The notes beneath the pieces were generated by a model. The model ran no database searches, had not been told where the DNA came from, and worked only from the letters and a program-made list of their open reading frames with translations. A DNA stretch of 27,486 nucleotides from positions 1-27,486 of the IMG/VR virus record IMGVR_UViG_3300038701_002982. One strand, 5' to 3'. The DNA is from a virus. Below, piece after piece: positions 14,655 through 22,746 of the stretch. Both the position numbers and the translations under genes were made by a program. Every line of letters begins with the position of its first letter. Positions within the stretch are counted from its first letter, which is position 1.

Positions 14655-16874
14655 ATGGCGGATGGAATTAACATCAATTTGCGGGCGGACTCCCGGGACC
14701 TCCGGGCGGAATTCGGCAAGGCTCAGAAATCGGTCAAAAGCTTCGGCAAGGACACCTCTGATTCCCTGAAGCGCGTGATGCAGCTGGGGGCGGGGCTCTT
14801 GAGTCTCCGGGCCGGGGCGCAGGCTTATCAGAGCTTGGTCGGGGCGGCCTCCGATCTCGGGGAGACTCTCTCCAAGACGGCCGCGATCTTCGGCGATGAC
14901 AACAGCATCACGAAGTGGGCGGAGGCGCAGGCCGAGGCGCTGGGGCTTTCGCAGAAGGCCGCGCTCGACTACGCCTCGCGCTTCGGCGGGGCGCTGAAGG
15001 AGATCGGCGGGAAGACCGCGACCGAGTCCGAGAAGATCTCCCAGGAGCTCGTGGGGCTCACGGCGGATCTCGCTTCATTCTTCAACTCCGGCCAGGATGA
15101 ATCTCGCGATGCCATCGCGGGGGCCCTCACCGGCGAGTATGAGATGTTGAAGAAATACAACGTCATCATTAATGAGACCATCCTCAAGGAGCGAGCCCTG
15201 GCGATGGGGCTCTCCGATGGCAAAGGTCAGCTCGATGCCCGCACGAAGCAGCTGGTGACGCTCGATTTGCTCTTCAAGAAAACCGCAGATGCCCAGGGGG
15301 ATTTTGCCAAGACCTCCGAGGGCGTGGCCAACCAGCAACGCATCCTGAGCGCGCGGCTGGAGAATGCCCAGGCGGTCCTCGGGGAGAAGTTGATTCCGCT
15401 CCAGCTGGCCTTTGTCGATGCTGCCGGGAAGGGCGTCGAGATCCTGGCAGATCTGGAGCCGGAGATTGAAGCGGTCGCGAGTGCGATGGTCAGTCTCACG
15501 AATTTCTTGGTCGAGAATCGCAAAGCCATCGGGGCCGCGCTGGGACTTTACGTGACCTACCGGGCCACGCTCAAGGCCATCGATTACAGTCAACTACTCG
15601 CAGGCCTGGTGAGCACTGCGCTGCGATTCCGGACGTCCACGGCGGCGATCCAGTCGGAGACCGTCGCGCTCCAGGCGAACACGGCCGCGAAGACCCGGAA
15701 TGCCGGGGCGTCCGCTGTCGGTGGTGGGGGTGGCAAGTCCGGGGCCGTGGCTGGCGGAGTGCTCACGGCCTTCGCGGGATACGAAATCGGGAAGGTGATC
15801 GGGGAGGGGATTTCATCCACGTTCTCGCTCGGGCCCGACTCGATGGATTCTTCAGCTGAGCAGAAAGCGCTCGCGGAAAAGCTGAATGAAAGCGGTCGGG
15901 ATTATGCCAAGATCAAAGAGCGGGAGGCGGTCGCGATCCAGAACGCGGAGTTTGCGAGGAAGCTCTCCAACGAAGCTTCCCGGGAAGCGGCCGAAGCCGA
16001 GCGGAAAGCGCTCGAGGCCCGGGCGAAGCAGCAGGAGGAATTGCGCAAGGAGGTGATCGCGCTCTCGCAGGATGTCTTCAAATCCGAACTCGAATTTCTG
16101 GCGCCGGAAGAGAAACTGGCTCGCCTCGATGCCACGGTCGAGAAGCTCGTTTCCGCCGCAGAGGAAAGCGCGCGCGGCGCCGGGTTGGGAGAAGTCGGAG
16201 ATCTTACCCCAGGCGGGGCCTTTGCGATGGCGGAGACCGCCTATCGGGCCGGGGATTTGGAAGCCTCGAATGAACTCCTGAAGGTCGCGAAAGAACTCCG
16301 GACGGCGACCGAGAAGCGGGCGGAGTTAGAAAAGCAAATCGCGCAGAGCCGGGCGGAGGAAGCGGCCATCGCGGCGGAAAACGAACGAAATGCGGCCCAG
16401 CAGACCCGGGTCAGGAGAGACCTGGCCATCGAGCTGCAGGCGCTCCAGCTGGAGGCGAATGGCCGGGGCGAAATGGCGGACCAGTTGCGGGAGGAATTTG
16501 ACCTGCGGAAGGAAGCGTCGCGCATCGCAAATGAGACCGGCATCTCGGAGGAGCGGGCCCTGAGTTTGCTCCGCGAGAAGGCGAGGCTGGAGGAGAAGAT
16601 CGCGGCCGCTCGCAAGGGTGGCCTGGAGGCCGAGCGGGAGGTGGTCGCGCGCGGGATCTTCAAGCTCGAGCGCAACTCTCCGCAGCGGCTGCGCGGAATT
16701 CCCGACATCGGGAGCGGCGGGATCCGCGAATCGGTGAAGCGTTCCCGGGGGCAGCAACGGCTCCTCCTGGACCGGGGGCAGAATCAAAACGCGAACACCG
16801 AGCGCTTGTTCGAGCGGTTGATCGACTCCAGCGAGGGGCTCCGGGAGATCTGGCAAAACCTCAACACCGTCTAG
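14655..16874 (+). CDS. Tail tape measure protein
   Basis: 739 aa, predicted to set tail length and to help eject DNA through the cell envelope. Residues 1-60 form an amphipathic helix typical of tape measures (INLRADSRDLRAEFGKAQKSVKSF). A conserved helical domain follows (LGLSQKAALDYASRFG and SGQDESRDAIAGALTGEYEMLKKYN, about 96-180), seen in many tape measure proteins. A Gly-rich hydrophobic segment (about 350-395, GGGGGKSGAVAGGVLTAFAGYEIG) could insert in a membrane. The rest is a long Ala/Glu/Arg coiled coil (about 430-680). By the usual rule of about 1.5 angstrom per residue this predicts a tail of roughly 110 nm. It follows the GT pair, as expected. Confidence 0.93.
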   Translation: MADGININLRADSRDLRAEFGKAQKSVKSFGKDTSDSLKRVMQLGAGLLSLRAGAQAYQSLVGAASDLGETLSKTAAIFGDDNSITKWAEAQAEALGLSQKAALDYASRFGGALKEIGGKTATESEKISQELVGLTADLASFFNSGQDESRDAIAGALTGEYEMLKKYNVIINETILKERALAMGLSDGKGQLDARTKQLVTLDLLFKKTADAQGDFAKTSEGVANQQRILSARLENAQAVLGEKLIPLQLAFVDAAGKGVEILADLEPEIEAVASAMVSLTNFLVENRKAIGAALGLYVTYRATLKAIDYSQLLAGLVSTALRFRTSTAAIQSETVALQANTAAKTRNAGASAVGGGGGKSGAVAGGVLTAFAGYEIGKVIGEGISSTFSLGPDSMDSSAEQKALAEKLNESGRDYAKIKEREAVAIQNAEFARKLSNEASREAAEAERKALEARAKQQEELRKEVIALSQDVFKSELEFLAPEEKLARLDATVEKLVSAAEESARGAGLGEVGDLTPGGAFAMAETAYRAGDLEASNELLKVAKELRTATEKRAELEKQIAQSRAEEAAIAAENERNAAQQTRVRRDLAIELQALQLEANGRGEMADQLREEFDLRKEASRIANETGISEERALSLLREKARLEEKIAAARKGGLEAEREVVARGIFKLERNSPQRLRGIPDIGSGGIRESVKRSRGQQRLLLDRGQNQNANTERLFERLIDSSEGLREIWQNLNTV

Positions 16875-16882
16875 AATAATTT

Positions 16883-17587
16883 ATGCCTGCAATCAGTAAA
16901 TCGATCGGATACGGGACCTTCCCGATTTTGAGTGGCGAGGTCGCGAAATACACCGGGGTGGGGCAGCTGGATACGCTGTCAGCGGAGTGGTATGACGATC
17001 CAGATGGGGGAATCAGTTTTTTCCGTGGCGGGCTCTACACTGGCTACACCAGCCTCTATGTCGATGATCTCAATTTGGCCCCTGCGGGCGGGGATGCCAC
17101 GAAGATCACGGTCAGCTGCCTGGGCCTCCTGCCGGGGTCCGGCGAGAAACGCTTGCGGCGGGTTTCCGCCTTCGGGCAAGAGGTCTCGGTCGGGCCGGTC
17201 ACCTACGAATCCACCGAGATCGTGGGCATCGATACCGACGGCGATGGCTTGCCGGATGAAGCGGCCCGCGAGCTCGTGGAGGCGCTCCGCACCATCACGA
17301 CTCCCAGCGGGATCGGAAAGCGCTGGCTCATCAGCGAGCCCATGTTGGGGGTGGTCGATACCTATTTCAAGACCTCCGCGCCTGACACCACGCAGATCGG
17401 GACCGCGCAGACCCCGCCGTCTCCGCCTCCTAATCCCGCCTACATTTGGGCAGGTTACGGGGACGCGTTGCGATTCTCGCATCCTTATGGCTGGGTGCTC
17501 GAGGATCGGGCCTATGAGCAGCCCTTCACCGGTCTCTATATCGTGACCGATACCTACGCCTTCAAACATCCTGCCCGCCCCGACTAA
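16883..17587 (+). CDS. Tail tip protein, unrecognised
   Basis: 234 aa, family not recognised. Beta-rich throughout, without signal peptide or membrane segment. DTDGDGLPDEA (about 117-127) matches the D-x-D-x-DG-x-x-D calcium loop of dockerin and thrombospondin-3-type repeats, so a structural Ca2+ site is likely. A Pro-rich hinge (PPSPPPNP, about 179-186) splits the protein into an N-terminal domain and a C-terminal domain with many aromatic residues. It lies 8 nt after the tape measure and touches the next gene. This is the place of distal tail and hub proteins in siphophages, so a tail-tip role is inferred. Confidence 0.65.
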   Translation: MPAISKSIGYGTFPILSGEVAKYTGVGQLDTLSAEWYDDPDGGISFFRGGLYTGYTSLYVDDLNLAPAGGDATKITVSCLGLLPGSGEKRLRRVSAFGQEVSVGPVTYESTEIVGIDTDGDGLPDEAARELVEALRTITTPSGIGKRWLISEPMLGVVDTYFKTSAPDTTQIGTAQTPPSPPPNPAYIWAGYGDALRFSHPYGWVLEDRAYEQPFTGLYIVTDTYAFKHPARPD

Positions 17588-18678
17588 TGCCGCAAGGACC
17601 GAAAGATAATCTCCCCGAAGCGCGGGGAGGGATGAACCTCCTCACGCGAGCGACCTGGGAGAAGGTGCGGGCCCTGCTCTCCGGCCTTGAGAATATTTTC
17701 AGCGAGCGGGACTTCGAATGGATCGAGACAAACAAGGGGAAGCGGGTGCGCATCCGGCGGAAGCGTATCAAACGTTACCGGGCTCCCTACCTCCTGAGCG
17801 TGGACCCGGAAAATGCGCGGGTTTACGTGAACTACGGGACCTCTGCTCTCTCCGAAGAGGATGAGAAAAAGCTGGTCCCGGTGGTCTCGGAGATCGATGG
17901 GGTTGCGCTCAATGCCTCCCCGGCCCCCTATCTGCAAACGACCGGTCCCGGAGAATATGAAGTCTGGGTGGACTTCGACGAAGACGTCAGTGAGGTCGTG
18001 CTCTCCGGCCCCAGCGATCCGCCGCCGGAAGACCACTGCGTGCAGTTGCTCATCGCGACCTTCGAGATCGTGGATGGTCAGGTGGTGAACCTGAATCAAA
18101 TCCGGACCGGGCATATCGAGCTTCTCCAGTTCGATTCCTGCTCCTCTTCCTCCTCCTCAAGTTCCTCATCTTCCTCAAGTTCCTCCAGCGAATCCAGCGA
18201 ATCCGATCCGTCCGACGATGGGGGTAGTGAGAGTGAGGATTCCGACCTGGGGGATTCCAAGAGCACGGCCATCGTGCCGGCCAGCTATGCCTTGACCGGC
18301 TTCGTCGCCATGTTCATTTGCGAGATGCCCTCGGTTCGGTTCGAGGACGTCGAGACTCTGAAGCTGGATGGCACCCGCCTGCAGACCATCTGCGTAGATC
18401 CCCACTTCCGCGAATTGTTGGAATCTGGAACGCTCAAATGCTGTGGCTATGCGCCGGATCGCCCCGTGGCGCTGGGAATCGTGATCGTTGAAGAGATGGG
18501 GGAAACCTATATCCGCATCGAGCATCCGGCGGACGGCCCCGTGGCTGAGGAGGTCACGGTCCGATTCTCCGCGATTCGGAAAGGATTCAGAGGCACCCGT
18601 CTTCCTGAGCGGACCCGCCAGCAGTTTGACGAAAACAACGCCTTCATTAATTCCGCTTACAGTGGCAAGAAATCATGA
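17587..18678 (+). CDS. Tail tip protein with polyserine linker
   Basis: 363 aa, family not recognised. An N-terminal helical part (1-60, ATWEKVRALLSGLENIF) and a basic stretch (KRVRIRRKRIKRY) precede beta-rich domains. At about residues 182-200 an uninterrupted run of serines begins, followed by Ser/Glu/Asp repeats to about 220. A C-terminal beta domain (about 230-345) follows. The run separates two folded parts and acts as a flexible spacer. Linkers of this kind occur in virion and surface proteins that need reach. The ATG shares its first base with the end of the previous stop codon, and the end overlaps the next gene by 4 nt. A tail hub or baseplate role is inferred from order. Confidence 0.65.
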   Translation: MPQGPKDNLPEARGGMNLLTRATWEKVRALLSGLENIFSERDFEWIETNKGKRVRIRRKRIKRYRAPYLLSVDPENARVYVNYGTSALSEEDEKKLVPVVSEIDGVALNASPAPYLQTTGPGEYEVWVDFDEDVSEVVLSGPSDPPPEDHCVQLLIATFEIVDGQVVNLNQIRTGHIELLQFDSCSSSSSSSSSSSSSSSSESSESDPSDDGGSESEDSDLGDSKSTAIVPASYALTGFVAMFICEMPSVRFEDVETLKLDGTRLQTICVDPHFRELLESGTLKCCGYAPDRPVALGIVIVEEMGETYIRIEHPADGPVAEEVTVRFSAIRKGFRGTRLPERTRQQFDENNAFINSAYSGKKS

Positions 18679-19037
18679 CCGAATACGGTTATCCAAAATC
18701 ATCCGGCTCGGTCCCGGAGTCGGAATCATCCAGCTCGGCTCCGGACTCGGGTTCCTCGGGCTCAGTCCCTGGCTCGGCTCCCACCGATTCGACTGCAGTC
18801 TCCAGCAGTAGCGGCGGGATCATTTATCCGATCTCGATGGACATCACGTATGAGCCGTCTGGCGGGCCGTTGAAAGCGGCCGTGGTACCGCTGACCCAGA
18901 CCCCGGATGGCCAGGGGATGACCGGCCCGATGGATGAGGGAGAGATCGGGATCTCCTTCGATCCGAATGGCGATCCAGTCATCACCTCGGTGCCGGCCGG
19001 AGTCTCCATCCACACTGCCTCTTACAATTATGAATGA
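18675..19037 (+). CDS. Ser/Pro-rich small tail protein
   Basis: 120 aa. Residues 1-45 are low-complexity Ser/Pro/Gly (SESSSSAPDSGSSGSVPGS), echoing the linker in the gene before it. Residues about 50-120 form a small beta domain (IYPISMDITYEPSGGPLKAAVVPL, EIGISFDPNGDPVITSV). It could be a tail-tip accessory or fibre attachment protein. No family is recognised. The start overlaps the upstream stop (ATGA), and the end overlaps the glycosyltransferase-methyltransferase start by 8 nt, so these genes are translated together. Confidence 0.6.
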   Translation: MTEYGYPKSSGSVPESESSSSAPDSGSSGSVPGSAPTDSTAVSSSSGGIIYPISMDITYEPSGGPLKAAVVPLTQTPDGQGMTGPMDEGEIGISFDPNGDPVITSVPAGVSIHTASYNYE

Positions 19038-20313
19038 TCCTGCCATTATCGTGATACCTCTGCACCACCGCGGGGGGAAATTTCGGACTGACCTCGAGCT
19101 GCGCTTCGCTCTCCGATCGCTTGCCGCGAACTTCGTGGGCGAATTCAAGGTCGTGATCATCGGGAAAAAAAAGCCAGCCTGGCTCACCGGAGTGGAATTT
19201 ATCCAGCCAGCCCGGGGCGGACTGAAGCACGCCTTGGTGGTGGCCGCCCGGGCGTATCCCTCCGGCTTCTTTTGGTATTACGACGACTGTGTCTTGCTCC
19301 AGCCTACCACGGCCGCAGAAATGCAACTCACTCCGGCCTCGAAGGTCTGGGGGAAGCCCACTCGCACCAGGTGGGGGCGAATGCTGGAGAAGGTCCACCG
19401 ACGACTGAAGATGGAAGGGCACTCCACCTACAACTATTCCCGGCCACATGGGCCCTATTTTTTCGACAAGCCCATGGTCGATGAATCATTCGCGGACTGG
19501 CCGGGGATGAAAGGGAAATTCCCCTTCGAGAGCTGGATCCTCAACAAGCGAGACTGGCCCCGGCGTCATGCGGCCGTGCGGCAATACTATGGCGGGTTTA
19601 AATCCCCCCCGGGACCGAGTCGCCGCTACCTCAACTACAATGACGGCGGGAACACCCTGGAGCTGCGCGAATGGTTGCGGAAGCAGTTCCCGAAAGAATC
19701 GAGATTTGAGACCGATGAAGAAGTGAGCAAGGAGGAGATGTATTACTTGCAATCCCGCCATATCTACAACGCCTGGGATCAGCAGGGGCGACCGGAGCTC
19801 CGGACCATCTGCGAGTGCGCGGTGGGGCCGCACTCCTTGCTGGTGCGATTCAAGGGCTTGGCCGAGCGCACTGTGCTCATCGAGCCGGATCCCGACATGG
19901 CGAGGAAGGCCCGGCGCCGCTATCCCTGGGCCGAGCTGATGGAGGTCGCGGTGACCGAGCAGTATGGCACGGTGAATTTGAGGCGGCTTGAAGGCTCTAG
20001 CTATGTGAAGGGGTTGCCATGGGCTCCGGCCTTTGATCGCTTTCCCCGCAGAGCCCGTGCTGCGGGAAAAGTAGCCGTTGCGGGCGTGCCCTTCACCGCG
20101 ATTGACGATGGACGGATTGACCTCATAAACCTCGATTGTGAGGGAGGCGAATGGTATGTCTTGCAGGGAATGACCAGCCGTCCCCTCATCCTGCAGATCG
20201 AGCTTTACGAGAAGCACGGGCACTACCGCGAGATCATAGCTTGGATCCGCGAAAACGGATATCAGGAGATGGCTCGGTGGGGGAATGCCAACATCATTTA
20301 CCGGCGGGTTTGA
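19030..20313 (+). CDS. Glycosyltransferase-FkbM methyltransferase fusion
   Basis: 427 aa, two enzyme-like domains in one chain. The N-terminal half (about 1-225) reads as a GT-A-type transferase: IVIPLHHRG, LRFALRSLAANF, VVIIGKKKPAWL, then FWYYDDCVLLQP (81-92), whose DD fits the metal-binding position. HGPYFFDKPMV (140-150) resembles an acceptor-site segment. The C-terminal half (about 245-427) is FkbM-like. VLIEPDPDMA (282-291) binds SAM in that family, and IDLINLDCEGGEWYVLQG (363-380) matches its IDLIKIDVEG-x-E signature. The glycine loop is weak (CECAVGPHS). FkbM enzymes O-methylate sugars, so this protein may add and cap a sugar. ATG19030 is chosen over the longer frame from 18934. It lies amid tail and lysis genes, so a virion glycan is one candidate substrate. 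Confidence 0.8.
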   Translation: MNDPAIIVIPLHHRGGKFRTDLELRFALRSLAANFVGEFKVVIIGKKKPAWLTGVEFIQPARGGLKHALVVAARAYPSGFFWYYDDCVLLQPTTAAEMQLTPASKVWGKPTRTRWGRMLEKVHRRLKMEGHSTYNYSRPHGPYFFDKPMVDESFADWPGMKGKFPFESWILNKRDWPRRHAAVRQYYGGFKSPPGPSRRYLNYNDGGNTLELREWLRKQFPKESRFETDEEVSKEEMYYLQSRHIYNAWDQQGRPELRTICECAVGPHSLLVRFKGLAERTVLIEPDPDMARKARRRYPWAELMEVAVTEQYGTVNLRRLEGSSYVKGLPWAPAFDRFPRRARAAGKVAVAGVPFTAIDDGRIDLINLDCEGGEWYVLQGMTSRPLILQIELYEKHGHYREIIAWIRENGYQEMARWGNANIIYRRV

Positions 20314-20315
20314 CA
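20309..20315 (+). promoter_or_regulatory. TTTGACA box before holin-like gene
   Basis: TTTGACA exactly 13 nt before ATG20329. Its TGA is the stop codon of the upstream fusion gene. Confidence 0.4.
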
Positions 20316-20328
20316 TGACCCCGCGTGC

Positions 20329-20790
20329 ATGACTCCAAAAGATCGATTTCTTGGGCTCCTGCGCGAAATTCTCACCGCCGGCGGCATGCTGGTGTGGGGC
20401 GCGAATGAGGGGCTCACCGCAACCATTGGCCTACTCGTGACCGGCGCCGCGCTGATCTGGACCTACTACCACCATGAGGGGGTTGACGTCCTGATGACCA
20501 CGGGCCGGAAATTCCTCTCGCTGCTCCCCGGGGTGCTGGTGCACTGGGGGGCGATCGATCCGGCGAAGGCCGAGGCCCTTGCTGCACTCCTCCTGCCGCT
20601 CTTCGCCATGATCTGGAGCTTTGTCGACAAAGGGGGCCGGCTTCCCACTCCCAAAGGCAGCGGGTGCTACCTCTTCCTGCTCGCGGCGGCCCTCGCGCTG
20701 CTCACTCCCGCTTGCTCCAATTTGAGTCCCGAGCAAAACGATCTCCTCATCCGCAGCGGCGAACGTCTCATCATTTACGCCACCAAGTAG
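20329..20790 (+). CDS. Holin-like membrane protein with C-terminal lipobox-like segment
   Basis: 153 aa. Two hydrophobic segments (about 14-46 and 64-98) fit a small phage holin. A third hydrophobic stretch (113-128) ends in LLTPACS, which looks like a lipoprotein signal with Cys129, although the residues before it (TPA) are not ideal. The last 24 residues would then be periplasmic. This could be a holin fused to an outer-membrane spanin-type lipoprotein. Alternatively the C-terminal part is made separately from the internal ATG at residue 94. Endolysin and spanin-like genes lie downstream, separated by the fibre cassette. Holin is the best guess, from topology and context. Confidence 0.6.
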   Translation: MTPKDRFLGLLREILTAGGMLVWGANEGLTATIGLLVTGAALIWTYYHHEGVDVLMTTGRKFLSLLPGVLVHWGAIDPAKAEALAALLLPLFAMIWSFVDKGGRLPTPKGSGCYLFLLAAALALLTPACSNLSPEQNDLLIRSGERLIIYATK

Positions 20791-20791
20791 C

Positions 20792-21049
20792 ATGCCAAAA
20801 TCCACCGACACCTCCGCCGTAGAACGCGCCATCGTCTCCGGCCAGACCTACGGACTCGTCTCATATAATGGGACGGTTGGAGTCCACTCTACCCCCGATG
20901 ACTCCGAATCCCCCGTCAGTCACGGAGAGACCACTGACGGCGAGGCCTACGAACTCACTCTCTATTCGGAGGATGATAAATTAATCGCGATCACCATCAC
21001 GCCCAGCGCGGCGGATGTGACGTGGTTTTTGGTCAAAAAACGCATCTAA
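20792..21049 (+). CDS. Small beta-rich protein, unrecognised
   Basis: 85 aa, starting 1 nt after the holin-like stop. It has predicted strands (TYGLVSYNGTVGVHS, AYELTLYSEDDKLIAITITPS, VTWFLVKKRI) and no cysteine, signal peptide or membrane segment. It is the first of a run of short genes that end at 22705 and appear to form the receptor-binding cassette. It may be a fibre head or adaptor. No family is recognised. Confidence 0.55.
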   Translation: MPKSTDTSAVERAIVSGQTYGLVSYNGTVGVHSTPDDSESPVSHGETTDGEAYELTLYSEDDKLIAITITPSAADVTWFLVKKRI

Positions 21050-21053
21050 CCCC

Positions 21054-21290
21054 ATGAGCCTGGTCTCTGATCAATCCGGCCTGATTGCCGCCCCCGCGCT
21101 CCTTAAATCTCCATCGTTGGTAATGGCGGGAGGGCTACGGAAGGTGGGGGAGGAGGATATCGACGACGGGATGAGCTACGCCCTACTTAATGCGGCAGGC
21201 AGCGATAGGCTGATTCGTCCCGTTGGGGACACGACAATTGAACACCTGATCGCTCCCAGCGGGCGAAGGTATGACATTCAACCTACATAG
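21054..21290 (+). CDS. Small protein of fibre cassette, unrecognised
   Basis: 78 aa, with start ATG21054 4 nt after the upstream stop. It is a mix of short hydrophobic and charged stretches ending in DTTIEHLIAPSGRRYDIQPT. No motif, signal peptide or coiled coil is clear. Tight spacing on both sides supports that it is translated with its neighbours. Confidence 0.5.
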   Translation: MSLVSDQSGLIAAPALLKSPSLVMAGGLRKVGEEDIDDGMSYALLNAAGSDRLIRPVGDTTIEHLIAPSGRRYDIQPT

Positions 21291-21293
21291 ATT

Positions 21294-21731
21294 ATGGACG
21301 TAAATTTAACGACAGCGACATTCCGTTTCTTGACGGATCAAAGCTTAACGGCCCCACAGAAGGCGGCGCTTCTTTCCGCTATCGGGGGGGCAAGCGAAGA
21401 CATCCTTAGCGCCTACATAACACCTCTAACCCCTGCAACTGGGGCTGCGATCTCGATTGATTTTAATGGTCGAAGTCAGGCACACATAAACGAGGCACTC
21501 TCGACGAATGCTACAATCACAATTAGTAATGTGGCTGATGGTCAGTCATTCGCCATTGCCGGACAACAGGACGGAACCGGGGGCCGGTCAGTGACCGTAT
21601 CGAGTTTCGGGTGGAGCGGTATCTTTGGAGACACCTCAAGCATCGCTGCTGCCGGGGCCGATGCTCATTTCCTCATCACGGGGCGGAGGACTGGTACTAA
21701 CCTATTCTTAACCACAACTGTATTCGAGTGA
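21294..21731 (+). CDS. Tail fibre-like protein
   Basis: 145 aa. The N-terminus carries FLTDQSLTAPQKAALLSAIGGAS, a pattern (L-T-x-x-QK-x-x-L-x-x-x-IGG) found at the start of phage fibre tips. The rest is Thr/Ser/Gly-rich beta sequence (TITISNVADGQSFAIAGQQDGTGG, HFLITGRRTGTNLFLTTTVF) typical of small fibre or collar-like domains. Base composition looks less GC-rich than the structural genes upstream, hinting at a swapped cassette. The TGATG junction couples it to the discoidin-type gene. Confidence 0.65.
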   Translation: MDVNLTTATFRFLTDQSLTAPQKAALLSAIGGASEDILSAYITPLTPATGAAISIDFNGRSQAHINEALSTNATITISNVADGQSFAIAGQQDGTGGRSVTVSSFGWSGIFGDTSSIAAAGADAHFLITGRRTGTNLFLTTTVFE

Positions 21732-22216
21732 TGGATGGGGTTGCAGGTCAGATTCTACCTCGTGCCTCGGCTCCAAGCGGACTTCCGGCTCAGGATGGCG
21801 TAGTTAGGAACAATACAAATTTCTCAGGGTACACGAGTGGGTCTCAGACCATTTATGGGGTTACTGGTACAGTGAATGGGAGCTATCCCATTTGGCAGGT
21901 CTGCGATGCGAGTCATGGAACTCGGGGTCAATGGAATTCTAATGCTCCTGTCAGTTTTGATTTTGATTTCGGGGAGTCTCAAATAGTGTATAGCGTAAAA
22001 TTCGACGGCAATGGCTCCCGATATATTTCGGAGTTCGAGATACTCAGTAGCGACGACGATGTAACCTGGGTCTCCCGATTGGTCAGCACAAATGGGGACG
22101 CTGGTTTTAACGAGCATGATTTGGACTCCCCCGCATCCGCGAGATATTGGCGCTTCAAAGTTACGAGCAATGTGAACTCGACTGTGCGTATTCAGGAATT
22201 TCAGTTTAAGTCATAA
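21731..22216 (+). CDS. F5/8C (discoidin)-type carbohydrate-binding protein
   Basis: 161 aa from ATG21731 (the frame also has GTG21728). A single F5/8 type C domain spans about 30-160. It has the loop WQVCDASHGTRGQWNS, the core strand SFDFDFGESQIVYSVKF, SEFEILSSDDDVTWVSRL, and the closing ARYWRFKVTSN with RIQEFQF, all hallmarks of this fold. Such domains bind glycans or lipids. In a phage tail operon a receptor-binding role fits. The first 25 residues are Pro/Gly-rich and could attach to the fibre protein encoded upstream, whose stop overlaps this start. Confidence 0.8.
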   Translation: MDGVAGQILPRASAPSGLPAQDGVVRNNTNFSGYTSGSQTIYGVTGTVNGSYPIWQVCDASHGTRGQWNSNAPVSFDFDFGESQIVYSVKFDGNGSRYISEFEILSSDDDVTWVSRLVSTNGDAGFNEHDLDSPASARYWRFKVTSNVNSTVRIQEFQFKS

Positions 22217-22219
22217 CCT

Positions 22220-22705
22220 ATGAACCCATATAAACTCTACAACACACAGACCTCCGAGTTCGCGACCCGGCCCGTAGGCGGCCACCCCGTCATCCGGCGC
22301 GTTGGAGACCCTCAAACATTCAATTTCGGCCTGCCTGACGGGTATGAGTACGTCGAAGATTTTCCTCCTATCCAAAACCCCACACCCTCTACTCACAAGC
22401 TAGCGAGGACCGCGCCCGCAGACGGGAGTTATGGGTGGACGCTGGTGGAGCTTTCGGCTGAGGAAATTGCATCCCGTAAATCGCAACCGATTACCAAGCT
22501 CACGCTGATGCGTAGGCTTCAAGATGTCGATAAATGGTCGCTGTTTAAGGCGGTACTGACTGGCCTTGACGAGGATGTGCAGGACGCTTGGGCGCTGGCT
22601 CTAGACATCCGCAAGGACGATCCGTTGTTTGTCGAAAATGCCGCTGCTATTCGTGGTCTGCTCTCCATGACCGAAGAGGAGATGGACGCCCTTCTGACCC
22701 CGTAG
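22220..22705 (+). CDS. Tail fibre assembly-like protein
   Basis: 161 aa. The N-terminal half is a small domain (KLYNTQTSEFATRPVGGHPVIRRV, then DGYEYVEDFPP). The C-terminal half (about 90-160) is helical, ITKLTLMRRLQDVDKWSLFKAVLTG, and ends GLLSMTEEEMDALLTP. This matches the helical end of many short phage proteins encoded beside fibre genes (R-x-L-x-x, W-x-x-A-x-x-I-R-x-D-P, x-L-x-LT-x-EE-x-D). Fibre chaperone is the likely role. The start is 3 nt after the upstream stop, with no visible ribosome binding site. Confidence 0.6.
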   Translation: MNPYKLYNTQTSEFATRPVGGHPVIRRVGDPQTFNFGLPDGYEYVEDFPPIQNPTPSTHKLARTAPADGSYGWTLVELSAEEIASRKSQPITKLTLMRRLQDVDKWSLFKAVLTGLDEDVQDAWALALDIRKDDPLFVENAAAIRGLLSMTEEEMDALLTP

Positions 22706-22746
22706 CTATTTCCTAAATCGCGATTCCTAACCCTCACGACATAATC

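Noticed and set aside
64-20328. TTTGACA boxes as ordinary sigma-70 -35 elements
   Set aside because: At each site the position 17 nt downstream falls inside the coding region and has no TATAAT-like sequence.
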